In this document: piece after piece, positions 1-7,632 of the stretch
How the letters are laid out: every line of letters begins with the position of its first letter
Position numbering within the stretch: position 1 is the first letter of the stretch
Assembly: GCA_900556485.1 (NCBI GenBank)
Contig: USOX01000007.1
Span: forward strand, 1-64,000
Source of the DNA: an uncultured Dysgonomonas sp.
GTDB taxonomy: Bacteria; Bacteroidota; Bacteroidia; Bacteroidales; Dysgonomonadaceae
Length of the DNA: 64,000 nucleotides
Direction: 5' to 3'
Made by a program: the position numbers and the translations under genes
Notes under the pieces: model-generated
What the model saw: only the letters and a program-made list of their open reading frames with translations
What the model was told of the DNA's origin: nothing
The model's database searches: none

Positions 1-335
<335 letters not shown>

Positions 336-540
336 GAAGGCTGTTAAGCTGATGGCTTTAGCTATTAGCTAACAGCTGGAAAAAACAAAGTGAGGTTTGC
401 TAAATTAGGAATAATTTAAATTTAAGTGCTCTTTTACATCAAGTCATACAATTAATGAAGAATTAATAATGAAGAATTGATAATAGTATATAATAATATT
501 TTCCATTATTCATTAAAAAATATTCATTAGAAAGATATTC

Positions 541-651
<111 letters not shown>

Positions 652-655
652 ACAG

Positions 656-701
656 AAGAGGTTCATCAATATAGAAATATAAAGATGAACCTCTTTTTTT
701 T
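656..701 (+). terminator. Rho-independent terminator of the rRNA operon
   Basis: A perfect 12-bp stem (AAGAGGTTCATC / GATGAACCTCTT, 656-667 and 684-695) with a 16-base loop is followed by a run of eight T. It lies a few bases after the 5S gene. Confidence 0.9.
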
Positions 702-901
702 GATTTATCTTTTTTATTATATTAGTAAAGTATCTTTTGGGGTTAATTATATGTAGCTATGAAGAATATATTTGAATTGAGGATAATTGAAAATGAATAT
801 TATAATTAATTCGTTAATAACTTACTATTCGTATAACTTAATATAATATAGAAATCTCCGAGTTTTTCCTGTAAAAATGCTATTATTTAATAAATAAACA
901 T

Positions 902-909
902 TATCTTTG
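902..909 (+). promoter_or_regulatory. Promoter -7 box of tRNA-Arg
   Basis: TATCTTTG matches the Bacteroidetes sigma-A -7 consensus TAnnTTTG and lies 23 bases ahead of the tRNA. A clear -33 TTTG at the right distance is not visible, so the call rests on the -7 box and position. Confidence 0.5.
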
Positions 910-932
910 CACTCGCAAAAGTAAATAAAGTA

Positions 933-1006
933 GGTCTCGTAGCTCAGCTGGATAGAGCAACAGCCTTCTAAGCTGTGGGTCATAGGTTCGAATCCTATCG
1001 GGATCA
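933..1006 (+). tRNA. tRNA-Arg (anticodon UCU)
   Basis: A complete 74-base cloverleaf. The acceptor stem GGTCTCG (933-939) pairs with CGGGATC (999-1005, with G-U pairs), and the discriminator is A1006. The D-stem is GCTC/GAGC, the anticodon stem ACAGC/GCTGT has the loop CTTCTAA with anticodon TCT at 967-969, and the T-arm is ATAGG-TTCGAAT-CCTAT. CCA is not encoded. The 3' end abuts the recombinase-bearing remnant, making this gene the likely attachment site. Confidence 0.96.
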
Positions 1007-1013
1007 CTTGATG

Positions 1014-1052
1014 CGACTGACTTTCAGAAATGGGAGTCAGTCGTTTTATTTT
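1014..1052 (+). terminator. Terminator downstream of tRNA-Arg
   Basis: A 9-bp perfect stem CGACTGACT / AGTCAGTCG (1014-1022, 1035-1043) precedes TTTTATTTTT. It lies 7 bases after the tRNA and inside the reading frame of the opposing recombinase fragment. Confidence 0.75.
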
Positions 1053-1778
1053 TGCTCTGTATCCTGCATTATCACTAAGAATTGTATTTACAAATTCATT
1101 GATTTTCGTGGTTTGATATTGATTTTTCTGAAATTGCAGTTTTTCAGGAAATATCAAACCTATCAGATAATATTTAGTCTCAACATCCATTAAATCAAAG
1201 AACTTATCAAGGTTTGATAACAGATTCAATCCAAAGTCTAACTTGCTGTCAAAATTGTTATCTATGGATAATATCTGTTCCTGTTCAAACTTTAATTCTC
1301 GTATCTGTGTTTCTATACGCTCTTTCATTGAATGGTAATCACTGTCATTTGTTTTACCGTCAAGCCATTTGTCTTGTAATGTGATAAGTTTGGCTTCAAG
1401 AGTTTCTATTTGCGGTGTTATGGACTTTGCTTTGGTCTTAAAACCACCTTTACGCTCCCTCGATACATCTTTCAGTATTTCTACATACAAGTCTGCGACC
1501 TCTTGTTTTGGTTTGAATGTGTATAATAGCTTCATAAACTCGTTGTGTGCTTCATCTGCTCTAAATGAAGTATGACCTGAATTGCCACAATAATAATAGC
1601 TGTAAATGCCCCCATTTCCCTTTGATGGGCTTCCTGTTAGTTTACGACCACAGATAGGGCATTTAAGAAAATCTCTAAGGTATAAATCTTCCCTTTTTTT
1701 ACTGTACTTAGGATTGGCCTTTATTACCCTACCATCAAGAATATCTTGCACCTTGTAAAATGTTGTTTCGTCTATCAA

Positions 1779-1830
1779 TGGAAAATCCATTTCGCGTTGA
1801 CCCCTTACGCCAGTCAAAGTTGACCCCTTA
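1779..1830 (+). repeat. Left terminal inverted repeat of the IS21-family element
   Basis: This 52-bp sequence starts TGGAAAATCC and ends GACCCCTTA. It is the exact reverse complement of 4372-4423 and contains two GTTGACCCCTTA copies. Confidence 0.92.
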
Positions 1831-1888
1831 AATTATTTTATTTTTGACCCTTAATAATCCTGGCCGACGGGGTCATTTTTATTTTAGT

Positions 1889-2680
1889 TTATTTGTTTTT
1901 ACCTACCTTCATTTTCCGTACGCTCTCGCCGGTAAGTTCAATCTGATGAGCTGAGTGTACGATTCGGTCAAGTATCGCATCAGCGACAGTGGGTTCGCCG
2001 ATTGCATCATACCAGTCAGCAACAGGCAGCTGCGATGTGACGATAATGGATTTTCGTTCATGGCGGTCCTCGATTATGTCAAGCAATATGGGACGTTCTT
2101 TGGCATCAAGGGGTACTAAGAAAAGATCATCGAGGATGAGTAACGGACACCGTTCAATTTTTTTGAGTTCAGATTCGATTGTACCTTTTGTTCTAGCCAC
2201 CTTAAGTGCTCCCATCAATTTGGATGCACTGGCATAGTTAGTTCGTATTCCTTCTTTGCAGGCCTGATATCCCAAAGCTGTGGCCATATAGCTTTTGCCT
2301 GTTCCGGATGACCCGGTGATGAAGAGGTTCTGCCCTTGCCGGATGAAGTCGAGCGATGCAAGACGTTCCATCTGATTGCGATCCAGCCCACGGCTGATAC
2401 TATGGTCTATTTCTTCGAGGAAGGCTTTATAGCGGAACCCGGCCTGACGTATCAGGCGAGCGATGGCGGCATCTGAGCGGTAATCCCATTCCCGTGCCAA
2501 AAGCATTGATACGAAGCTGTCGGCTGTCATGGCCTCGGCCACGGTAGAGTGAAGGCTTTCGCGGAAGGCTGCTGCCATACCATGCAGTTTCATACGGTTC
2601 ATCAGATCCAGGGAGATAGCATTGCGGTCTTTCTCCTGAGTGATAGGTGCGGTTTTGTTATTTGTTTCCATTGTTTCCAT
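1889..2680 (-). CDS. istB: IS21-family helper ATPase IstB
   Basis: IstB is the AAA+ ATPase that assembles with IstA on target DNA and selects the insertion site. The 263-residue protein shows a Walker A motif (GSSGTGKSYMA), a Walker B segment (LLILDDLF) and the family sensor region (SIIVTSQLP...). The start chosen is the METMETNN methionine. This gives normal IstB length and a 23-bp overlap with the end of istA, the usual translationally coupled arrangement. Upstream in-frame methionines would put the start deep inside istA with residues that do not look like IstB. Confidence 0.93.
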   Translation of the reverse strand: METMETNNKTAPITQEKDRNAISLDLMNRMKLHGMAAAFRESLHSTVAEAMTADSFVSMLLAREWDYRSDAAIARLIRQAGFRYKAFLEEIDHSISRGLDRNQMERLASLDFIRQGQNLFITGSSGTGKSYMATALGYQACKEGIRTNYASASKLMGALKVARTKGTIESELKKIERCPLLILDDLFLVPLDAKERPILLDIIEDRHERKSIIVTSQLPVADWYDAIGEPTVADAILDRIVHSAHQIELTGESVRKMKVGKNK

Positions 2681-4250
2681 TTTTTTTGATTGATTTGTTG
2701 GTTGATTTTGAGAAGTATTCACGTCCGCGGATGTTCTTGTGTCGCGGAAGAGATGCGCCACTGTCCGTGTTTTCATCAGCCTGTGGCAGGAAGTCAGAGT
2801 CATCGCCACGGTTCAGTATGCCGATAACATCCTGATATCCATACACACGCATCTGCGATGCACATGCGCAAGCCGCCACGAGCCGGTCAAGCCCGAAGGT
2901 CTTTTCCAGGGAAAGGATACCGCGACATGAGTGGAACGCCAGCGGGGGATATTTCTTCTGGGATGCTACTTCCCTGAGATAAAGCAAGACGATGTTGTCT
3001 ATCTGTGCGGCACGTTCAAACACCTGGTCAAGGTCTTTCTCGTAGCTGCCACGGCGGCCGGGAAGATTGTGCGCCTCTTTTTGGGTGTAGCCGTATGGCG
3101 TGTCATCACGGTGATGGGTGGTGACAAGTCTCAGTCCATAGAATATCTCAAGTGTGTCAGCATCGTATACGATATCGACACGCTTACCGATATACTCCAT
3201 GGGTACACTGTAATGGTGCTTGCCCAGCGTTACATAACTGTTGCGCATCACTGTCACTGACTTGCGCTGCTTCATCTGATACCGCACCGTTGGTAGTGAC
3301 CGCAAATAGTCCTTCTCTATCTCCTCGAACAGTTCTTTACGGGATTCCTTGCGATTGGACATCTGTTTGCTGTTGAACTTCTCTAGCGAATTTTGTATAG
3401 CTATGTTCAGTGACTCAATGTCATGGAACATCAGTCCTTCAATGTCGGCATAAACAGACTTATACATTAGCTTGACTGCATTTTCCACAAGAGCCTTGTC
3501 CTTGGGATGCCGAACGCGTGCCGGATATACAGCACAGCCGTAATGCTCAGCAAAGACTGCGAAGTCATCGTTGATTATCGGCTCGTTGCGATCACTGCGG
3601 GTTACGGCTGACTTGAGATTGTCAGGCACGATTGCCATTGGAACACCTTCATAGAAATACAAGGCGTTCTCGCATGCCTTTATCAGGTCTTCCTTACGCT
3701 GAGACCAAACAGCTTCGCAATACGTGTAGTGGCTGCACGGAAGTATTGCCACAAACACCTCTACACTCCGGCATTCACCAGACAACTCATCGATAACTTC
3801 CAGTTTGTCACCGGCAAAGTCAATATACATCTGGTCTCCGGCGTAATGCTCGACATGTCCCACTGCGCGGGATACAAGCCTGTAGCGTTGGAGGTAGATT
3901 CCAAAACTTGCATGACGATATCCATCGGGATATTCCCGGGAATACTCCTCAAACAGAGACTTCACGGTCACGCCTTTGCGCTTGAGCCTTGCCGCATATT
4001 CGGGTAAAAGTGCCTCAAGTTCTGTCTGTCGCTGAGAAGGGGTGCGCCCCCGCTCTCCGCTACCTCCGAACATCTCCTGAATACGGCTTGCCGGCATGGA
4101 TAGAAGTTGTTCCATCGGTATGCCACTCTCTTGAAACAGACGCACATATCGGCGCACTGTGTTGCGGGATAACTCAAAGGCAGAACTGATGCCTTTTATC
4201 CCCATCCCCATTGCATAGCAATGAAGAATGTTTGCTAATTTTGTTGTCAT
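2658..4250 (-). CDS. istA: IS21-family transposase IstA
   Basis: This 530-residue transposase has an N-terminal helix-turn-helix (about residues 10-45, GIKGISSAFELSRNTVRRYV) and a DDE RNase-H-fold core. The acidic residues sit in YIDFAGD, VPDNLKSAV and DKALVENAV, so all three catalytic positions are present. A beta-barrel/C-terminal domain follows (KHHYSVPMEYIGKRV). It cuts and joins element ends together with IstB. It is the first gene of the two-gene element, transcribed from the right end, and appears intact and potentially active. Confidence 0.94.
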   Translation of the reverse strand: MTTKLANILHCYAMGMGIKGISSAFELSRNTVRRYVRLFQESGIPMEQLLSMPASRIQEMFGGSGERGRTPSQRQTELEALLPEYAARLKRKGVTVKSLFEEYSREYPDGYRHASFGIYLQRYRLVSRAVGHVEHYAGDQMYIDFAGDKLEVIDELSGECRSVEVFVAILPCSHYTYCEAVWSQRKEDLIKACENALYFYEGVPMAIVPDNLKSAVTRSDRNEPIINDDFAVFAEHYGCAVYPARVRHPKDKALVENAVKLMYKSVYADIEGLMFHDIESLNIAIQNSLEKFNSKQMSNRKESRKELFEEIEKDYLRSLPTVRYQMKQRKSVTVMRNSYVTLGKHHYSVPMEYIGKRVDIVYDADTLEIFYGLRLVTTHHRDDTPYGYTQKEAHNLPGRRGSYEKDLDQVFERAAQIDNIVLLYLREVASQKKYPPLAFHSCRGILSLEKTFGLDRLVAACACASQMRVYGYQDVIGILNRGDDSDFLPQADENTDSGASLPRHKNIRGREYFSKSTNKSIKKNGNNGNK

Positions 4251-4371
4251 TGTAATTTAGGTTTATCCCATCGGCCAAGAAGGGAACCGAAATTACGAAA
4301 AAACCCCTGCTGGATTATATTCGACAGGGGTCATTTTTATTCTGGAACAAGGGAGCAGTCTTATTTTGGCG

Positions 4372-4423
4372 TAAGGGGTCAACTTTGACTGGCGTAAGGG
4401 GTCAACGCGAAATGGATTTTCCA
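4372..4423 (-). repeat. Right terminal inverted repeat of the IS21-family element
   Basis: Perfect 52-bp reverse complement of 1779-1830. The outer end reads GGATTTTCCA, with terminal CA. Confidence 0.92.
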
Positions 4424-4466
4424 CCTCTATAAATTGGTTCGAGAACAGTTGCAAGAGGTTCACTGA
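4410..4466 (+). pseudogene. Possible C-terminal tail of a gene cut by the IS
   Basis: Directly beyond the IS right end, one plus-strand frame reads HLYKLVREQLQEVH and then a stop at 4464-4466, with helix-like composition. A 10-bp inverted repeat (AATATAGCTG / CAGCTATATT, 4475-4484 and 4502-4511) and a T-rich stretch follow, as at a gene end. This looks like the last codons of an interrupted gene, but it is too short to identify. Confidence 0.3.
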
Positions 4467-4591
4467 AATTTAAAAATATAGCTGTTTATCAATTAGATAT
4501 GCAGCTATATTGTTTTAGGGGAGTTATTTTATATATCACTGTTAATACATTATATCAACTATTATTAAAATAAAGTTTACATAAAACAAAC

Positions 4592-4626
4592 AAAAAGGCT
4601 TTTAAATCAAATTTAAAAGCCTTTTT
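4592..4626. terminator. Bidirectional terminator-like hairpin
   Basis: A perfect 15-bp stem (AAAAAGGCTTTTAAA / TTTAAAAGCCTTTTT) has a 5-base loop and T-runs on both strands. On the minus strand it lies about 45 bases beyond the coding-like remnant ending at 4671. Confidence 0.8.
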
Positions 4627-4670
4627 CTATTTTAGGATGGGACCATTAAGTAATCAGTGAAAATGATCTT

Positions 4671-4815
4671 TTAAAGCCCATTCATACGAATTTCTACTAT
4701 ATCATTATGATCAACATGACCGATAATAGCAAATTCCAAGTTCTATTTTCAATATTTTTGATTCCTGACACTTCTAACAATGTGCTAAGGAGTTTTCGTA
4801 TAGAGAGGTCTTATA
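4671..4815 (-). pseudogene. Frameshifted minus-strand coding remnant
   Basis: One minus-strand frame reads EFAIIGHVDHNDIVEIRMNGL followed by a stop at 4671-4673. The adjacent frame immediately upstream reads LSIRKLLSTLLEVSGIKNIENR. The two pieces join by a single frameshift near 4735-4745. Their composition is protein-like, unlike the surrounding AT-rich noise, and a terminator follows downstream at 4592-4626. I do not recognise the family. It may be cargo of the lost integrated element. Evidence is limited to one frameshifted stretch of about 45 codons. Confidence 0.3.
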
Positions 4816-5369
4816 AATTGCTTTGTGTGACGTTTTATAATTATTTTTTACAGAATAGCTATAATAAACTCTTACCTAATACTCCTTCTCTTTACTATCA
4901 AAATTTAAAATATGATTTGGGGCTTTAGAACAATCAGTTATTTATCTTTTACTAGATAACGATTTACTATAATTTTTACTACTGTATTTGTTATTTTCTA
5001 TTCTATTTGATTTCTTCTTTTATCCTACTCATAAATTAATATTCGTTTTTAATTTCGGTAAATTTGATTCTACTTGCATCATCTCATTATATTGTAAAAA
5101 AACGAATTTCTTATAATTCAAAATTATAAATTTACTTTAATACTATGCTCAATAATGTTAAATCAAGAGAATCAATTGCAGAATCGTGGAATTGAAATGT
5201 CAAAATTGATTTTTTTACTATATACTTAGAACTTTTTATGTATGTTTGCTATAAATACAGAATAAATGTTCCAAATAGGTAATGCCATCTTTATGTTTCA
5301 TCCGGCTTATTTTTTATGAATAGACATGAGGATTTCTAATATTTGATATTCATTTGTTATACTTTAAAG

Positions 5370-5393
5370 AAAAACTCATTATATTGAGTTTTT
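5370..5393. terminator. Terminator-like hairpin ahead of the sigma gene
   Basis: Perfect 9-bp stem AAAAACTCA / TGAGTTTTT with a 6-base loop and a T-rich 3' arm. No intact gene ends upstream, so it may end a small transcript or read-through from the element remnant. Confidence 0.45.
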
Positions 5394-5498
5394 CAATCTA
5401 GTAGATTATAAAATTCTTTATTAGTGACAGTGTTTCAGAAAAGAATTACGCTTCAATATTTTACTTATATATACTAATTGAAATTCTTTGTCGAAGTA

Positions 5499-6059
5499 AT
5501 GACAGTATTGCAAAATAACAAGAGTGAAAATACGCTTCTATGGAAATCTTTTATTAATAAAGATAAAGATGCCCTAGGAACTATTTATCATAATTGTTAC
5601 GATCTTTTATATAATTATGGAATTAAAATCTGCTCGGAAGAAATAGTCAAAGATTGTATTCAGGATTTATTTATAAAAATATACACAAACAATAATCTCA
5701 AAGAAATAGAATATGTAGAAGCTTTTCTACTAAAGTCATTGCGTAATCTTATATTCGACAGACTGCCTCAATATAAAAGAGAGATGAGCTTGAATATTGA
5801 TGTGTTGTTTGATATAACAATAGAGGATTATCATACAGAACAACTATTCAGTCAGGACGACCGTGATGTTAATAGGCAGCAGTTAGTGACACAAGCTTAT
5901 AATCAACTAGCCCCTAATTATAAACAAGCATTATATCTTCGCTTTATAAAAAGACTATCTTATATAGAAATTTCTATAGTTTTGGGTATTAAAGAACAGT
6001 CTGCTATGAATTTGATTAGTAGGTCTTTATCTAAGATTAGAAAATTGGTGATAAAATAA
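5499..6059 (+). CDS. ECF-type RNA polymerase sigma factor
   Basis: A 186-residue sigma-70 family factor of the Bacteroides ECF expansion. Region 2 spans about residues 20-75 (DALGTIYHNCYDLLYNYG ... VKDCIQDLFIKIY). Region 4 spans about 125-180 (LAPNYKQALYLRFIKRLSYIEISI ... ISRSLSKIRKLV), with its helix-turn-helix. The ATG at 5499 is preferred because the longer frame begins at TTG (5478). A FecR-type anti-sigma follows 71 bases downstream and then an STN-bearing SusC. In Bacteroidetes this trio signals across both membranes: substrate in the SusC channel relieves FecR inhibition and the sigma factor switches on the glycan locus. Confidence 0.92.
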   Translation: MTVLQNNKSENTLLWKSFINKDKDALGTIYHNCYDLLYNYGIKICSEEIVKDCIQDLFIKIYTNNNLKEIEYVEAFLLKSLRNLIFDRLPQYKREMSLNIDVLFDITIEDYHTEQLFSQDDRDVNRQQLVTQAYNQLAPNYKQALYLRFIKRLSYIEISIVLGIKEQSAMNLISRSLSKIRKLVIK

Positions 6060-6130
6060 TTTGAAAATTATTGCAAAAAGTTGAGTAGTAATTTTTAGTT
6101 CTCTCGTTATAATATTAAGTCTATTTATAA

Positions 6131-7216
6131 ATGAAAAAGGATAAGCATAATCATATAAAGGAAGAAAGGGAATTGATTAGATTAGTCAGTTCAAAAGAAG
6201 TTATTGCATCCACACAAGATAAAATAGATTCATGGAATGAAATAAAAAATAAGGCTGAAGAAAAACTAAAAAAGGGTAGACGAAAACGCTTATTATTGGT
6301 TTCTATTATGTCGGTAGCTTCCTTAATAGCTTTCTTCATTATATCTATACCTTACTCAACAGAGACTGATGATCTTCGTAATAAATATATGGAGATGACA
6401 GAATCGATGTCTCCATCAGCGGATGAAGTTATATTGTACCGAAACCTGGATGAAGAAATTAATATACCGGAGAATACGACTTTGGCATACGACAATGAAG
6501 GTAATATAACATCAGTGTCTGAGGATATAATATCTAATACAAAAGAAGCCATTGATAAAAAAATACAATATGATAAGCTTGTTGTTCCGGCTGGTAAAAG
6601 GATGGTGTTGATATTGCCGGATAGTTCGAAAATTTGGGTCAATTCAGCAACTAAATTAATATACCCGACACAATTTACTGAAAAGAACAGGGAAATATTT
6701 GTCGAAGGAGAGATATACCTTGAAGTAAAGGAAAATAAGGAGCAGCCATTTATTGTTAAAACAGAATTATTTGATGTAAGGGTATTAGGTACATCATTTA
6801 ATGTGAGTGCTTATAGAAATAAAAAGGTGAAGTCTTCAGTAGCCCTTGTCGAGGGGAAGGTTGATGTAGAACATGTGGGAGGAAACAAAAAGAGTATTCT
6901 ATCTAATCAGTTAATTAATATAGAAGATAAATCTCTGGGGATGGTTCAGGAAGTGAATGCCAGAGACTACATAACATGGATTAATGATTATCTGCTCTTA
7001 CGGTCCGAGACTCTAGAAAATATATTTGGAAAGCTATCTGTAATATATGGAAAAGATTTTCAGTTGGATAATAATATAAAGTCATTAAAAATATCGGGCA
7101 AACTGGATATCAGGTTGAGTTATATAGATGTCATGAAAACATTGGAGGAAATGGCTCCTATAAGAATAATGCACAGTGAAAAACAACATGTACAAGTGAA
7201 ATATATTCGAAAATAA
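6131..7216 (+). CDS. FecR-family anti-sigma factor
   Basis: This 361-residue inner-membrane protein has a cytoplasmic N-terminal segment (about 1-55) that would hold the sigma factor, and one transmembrane helix at about 57-75 (LLLVSIMSVASLIAFFII). The periplasmic FecR domain includes LPDSSKIWVNSATKLIYP, VEGEIYLEVKE and FDVRVLGTSFNVSAY. A C-terminal DUF4974-type domain (about 285-360) would meet the STN domain of the partner SusC. The order sigma, FecR, SusC is the canonical one. Confidence 0.93.
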   Translation: MKKDKHNHIKEERELIRLVSSKEVIASTQDKIDSWNEIKNKAEEKLKKGRRKRLLLVSIMSVASLIAFFIISIPYSTETDDLRNKYMEMTESMSPSADEVILYRNLDEEINIPENTTLAYDNEGNITSVSEDIISNTKEAIDKKIQYDKLVVPAGKRMVLILPDSSKIWVNSATKLIYPTQFTEKNREIFVEGEIYLEVKENKEQPFIVKTELFDVRVLGTSFNVSAYRNKKVKSSVALVEGKVDVEHVGGNKKSILSNQLINIEDKSLGMVQEVNARDYITWINDYLLLRSETLENIFGKLSVIYGKDFQLDNNIKSLKISGKLDIRLSYIDVMKTLEEMAPIRIMHSEKQHVQVKYIRK

Positions 7217-7632
7217 CTTTAAATTATAGATACTTGTATGAATACAATGAATAGAACACAAGGATAATAAATACCAAGCGATTATCTGATCGGCTCTTAA
7301 ATGTAAATATTAAAAATTTAAATTGCTGAGTATTAAGTAATGGAGTGAAAGACTCTTGTGGAATAAAACACATATTTTCACCCTAACAATAATACGAAGG
7401 AGAGAATTGTATGTTCGTTTTATTCATAAATATTATGTGTTAGCTAATAGAATCGGTGTGAATGAAGAATTAACGATGAAAAAATATTTAGAATAATAAC
7501 CTTAAATTAAATGCCTATGTAAAAAGAAATATCAATAAAACACAAACCAGATAACAAATGCGACTCCGTTACCTGGTTCCGACTCTTATTTATAAAAAAA
7601 ATAACGTTTAATCTAAGAATCTTGCCAAAGAT
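7217..7632. other. 416-bp leader region ahead of susC
   Basis: No gene is visible. The stretch is AT-rich and contains an inverted repeat (AACCAGATAAC / GTTACCTGGTT, one mismatch, 7545-7555 and 7568-7578) about 55 bases before the susC start. Its position between anti-sigma and SusC makes it the expected place for an ECF-dependent promoter and a structured 5' leader. No consensus can be assigned by eye. Confidence 0.5.

Larger units (their letters stand above)
825..1778 (-). pseudogene. Large serine recombinase, C-terminal fragment
   Basis: The fragment reads from the IS edge (PLIDETTFYKVQ...) through a recombinase zinc-ribbon (CPICGRKL, then YYYCGNSGH) into a coiled-coil segment rich in E/K/L. 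This is the C-terminal half of a large serine (resolvase-type) site-specific recombinase. The catalytic N-terminal resolvase domain and most of the recombinase domain are missing. They would lie where the IS21-family element now sits, and nothing on the far side of that element restores them. The last ~60 codons run antisense through the tRNA-Arg terminator and the tRNA itself, so the original protein end cannot be placed. Similar recombinases integrate mobile elements at tRNA 3' ends, which fits the position. It is inferred to be non-functional. Confidence 0.8.
1779..4423 (-). mobile_element. IS21-family insertion sequence (about 2.6 kb)
   Basis: The element carries istA and istB on the minus strand between 52-bp perfect terminal inverted repeats, and its outer ends read 5'-TG...CA-3', typical of the IS21 family. 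The repeats contain iterated GTTGACCCCTTA blocks, resembling the multiple transposase-binding sites of this family. Further inward, a directly repeated GGGGTCATTTTTATT motif occurs near both ends (about 1869-1883 and 4327-4341). The flanks (TCTATCAA on the left, CCTCTATA on the right) show no target duplication, so the element has probably recombined or caused an adjacent deletion since insertion. Both transposition genes are intact. Confidence 0.92.
4424..5498. other. Gene-poor AT-rich spacer between IS and sigma gene
   Basis: About 1.07 kb without an intact credible gene. It holds the two coding tails described separately (ending 4466 on plus, 4671 on minus), the hairpins at 4475-4511, 4592-4626 and 5370-5393, and otherwise A+T-rich sequence. 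The open frame at 4707-4928 has poor composition and overlaps the minus-strand remnant. No convincing -33/-7 promoter for the sigma gene could be picked out. Confidence 0.6.

Noticed and set aside
461..540. Repeated AATGAAGAATT-like units in the 23S-5S spacer
   Set aside because: Similar short AT-rich repeats also occur elsewhere (about 7460); too degenerate to call a defined repeat family.
4707..4928. 73-codon open frame on the plus strand after the IS
   Set aside because: AT-driven composition, no start context, overlaps the minus-strand coding remnant; no support as a gene.
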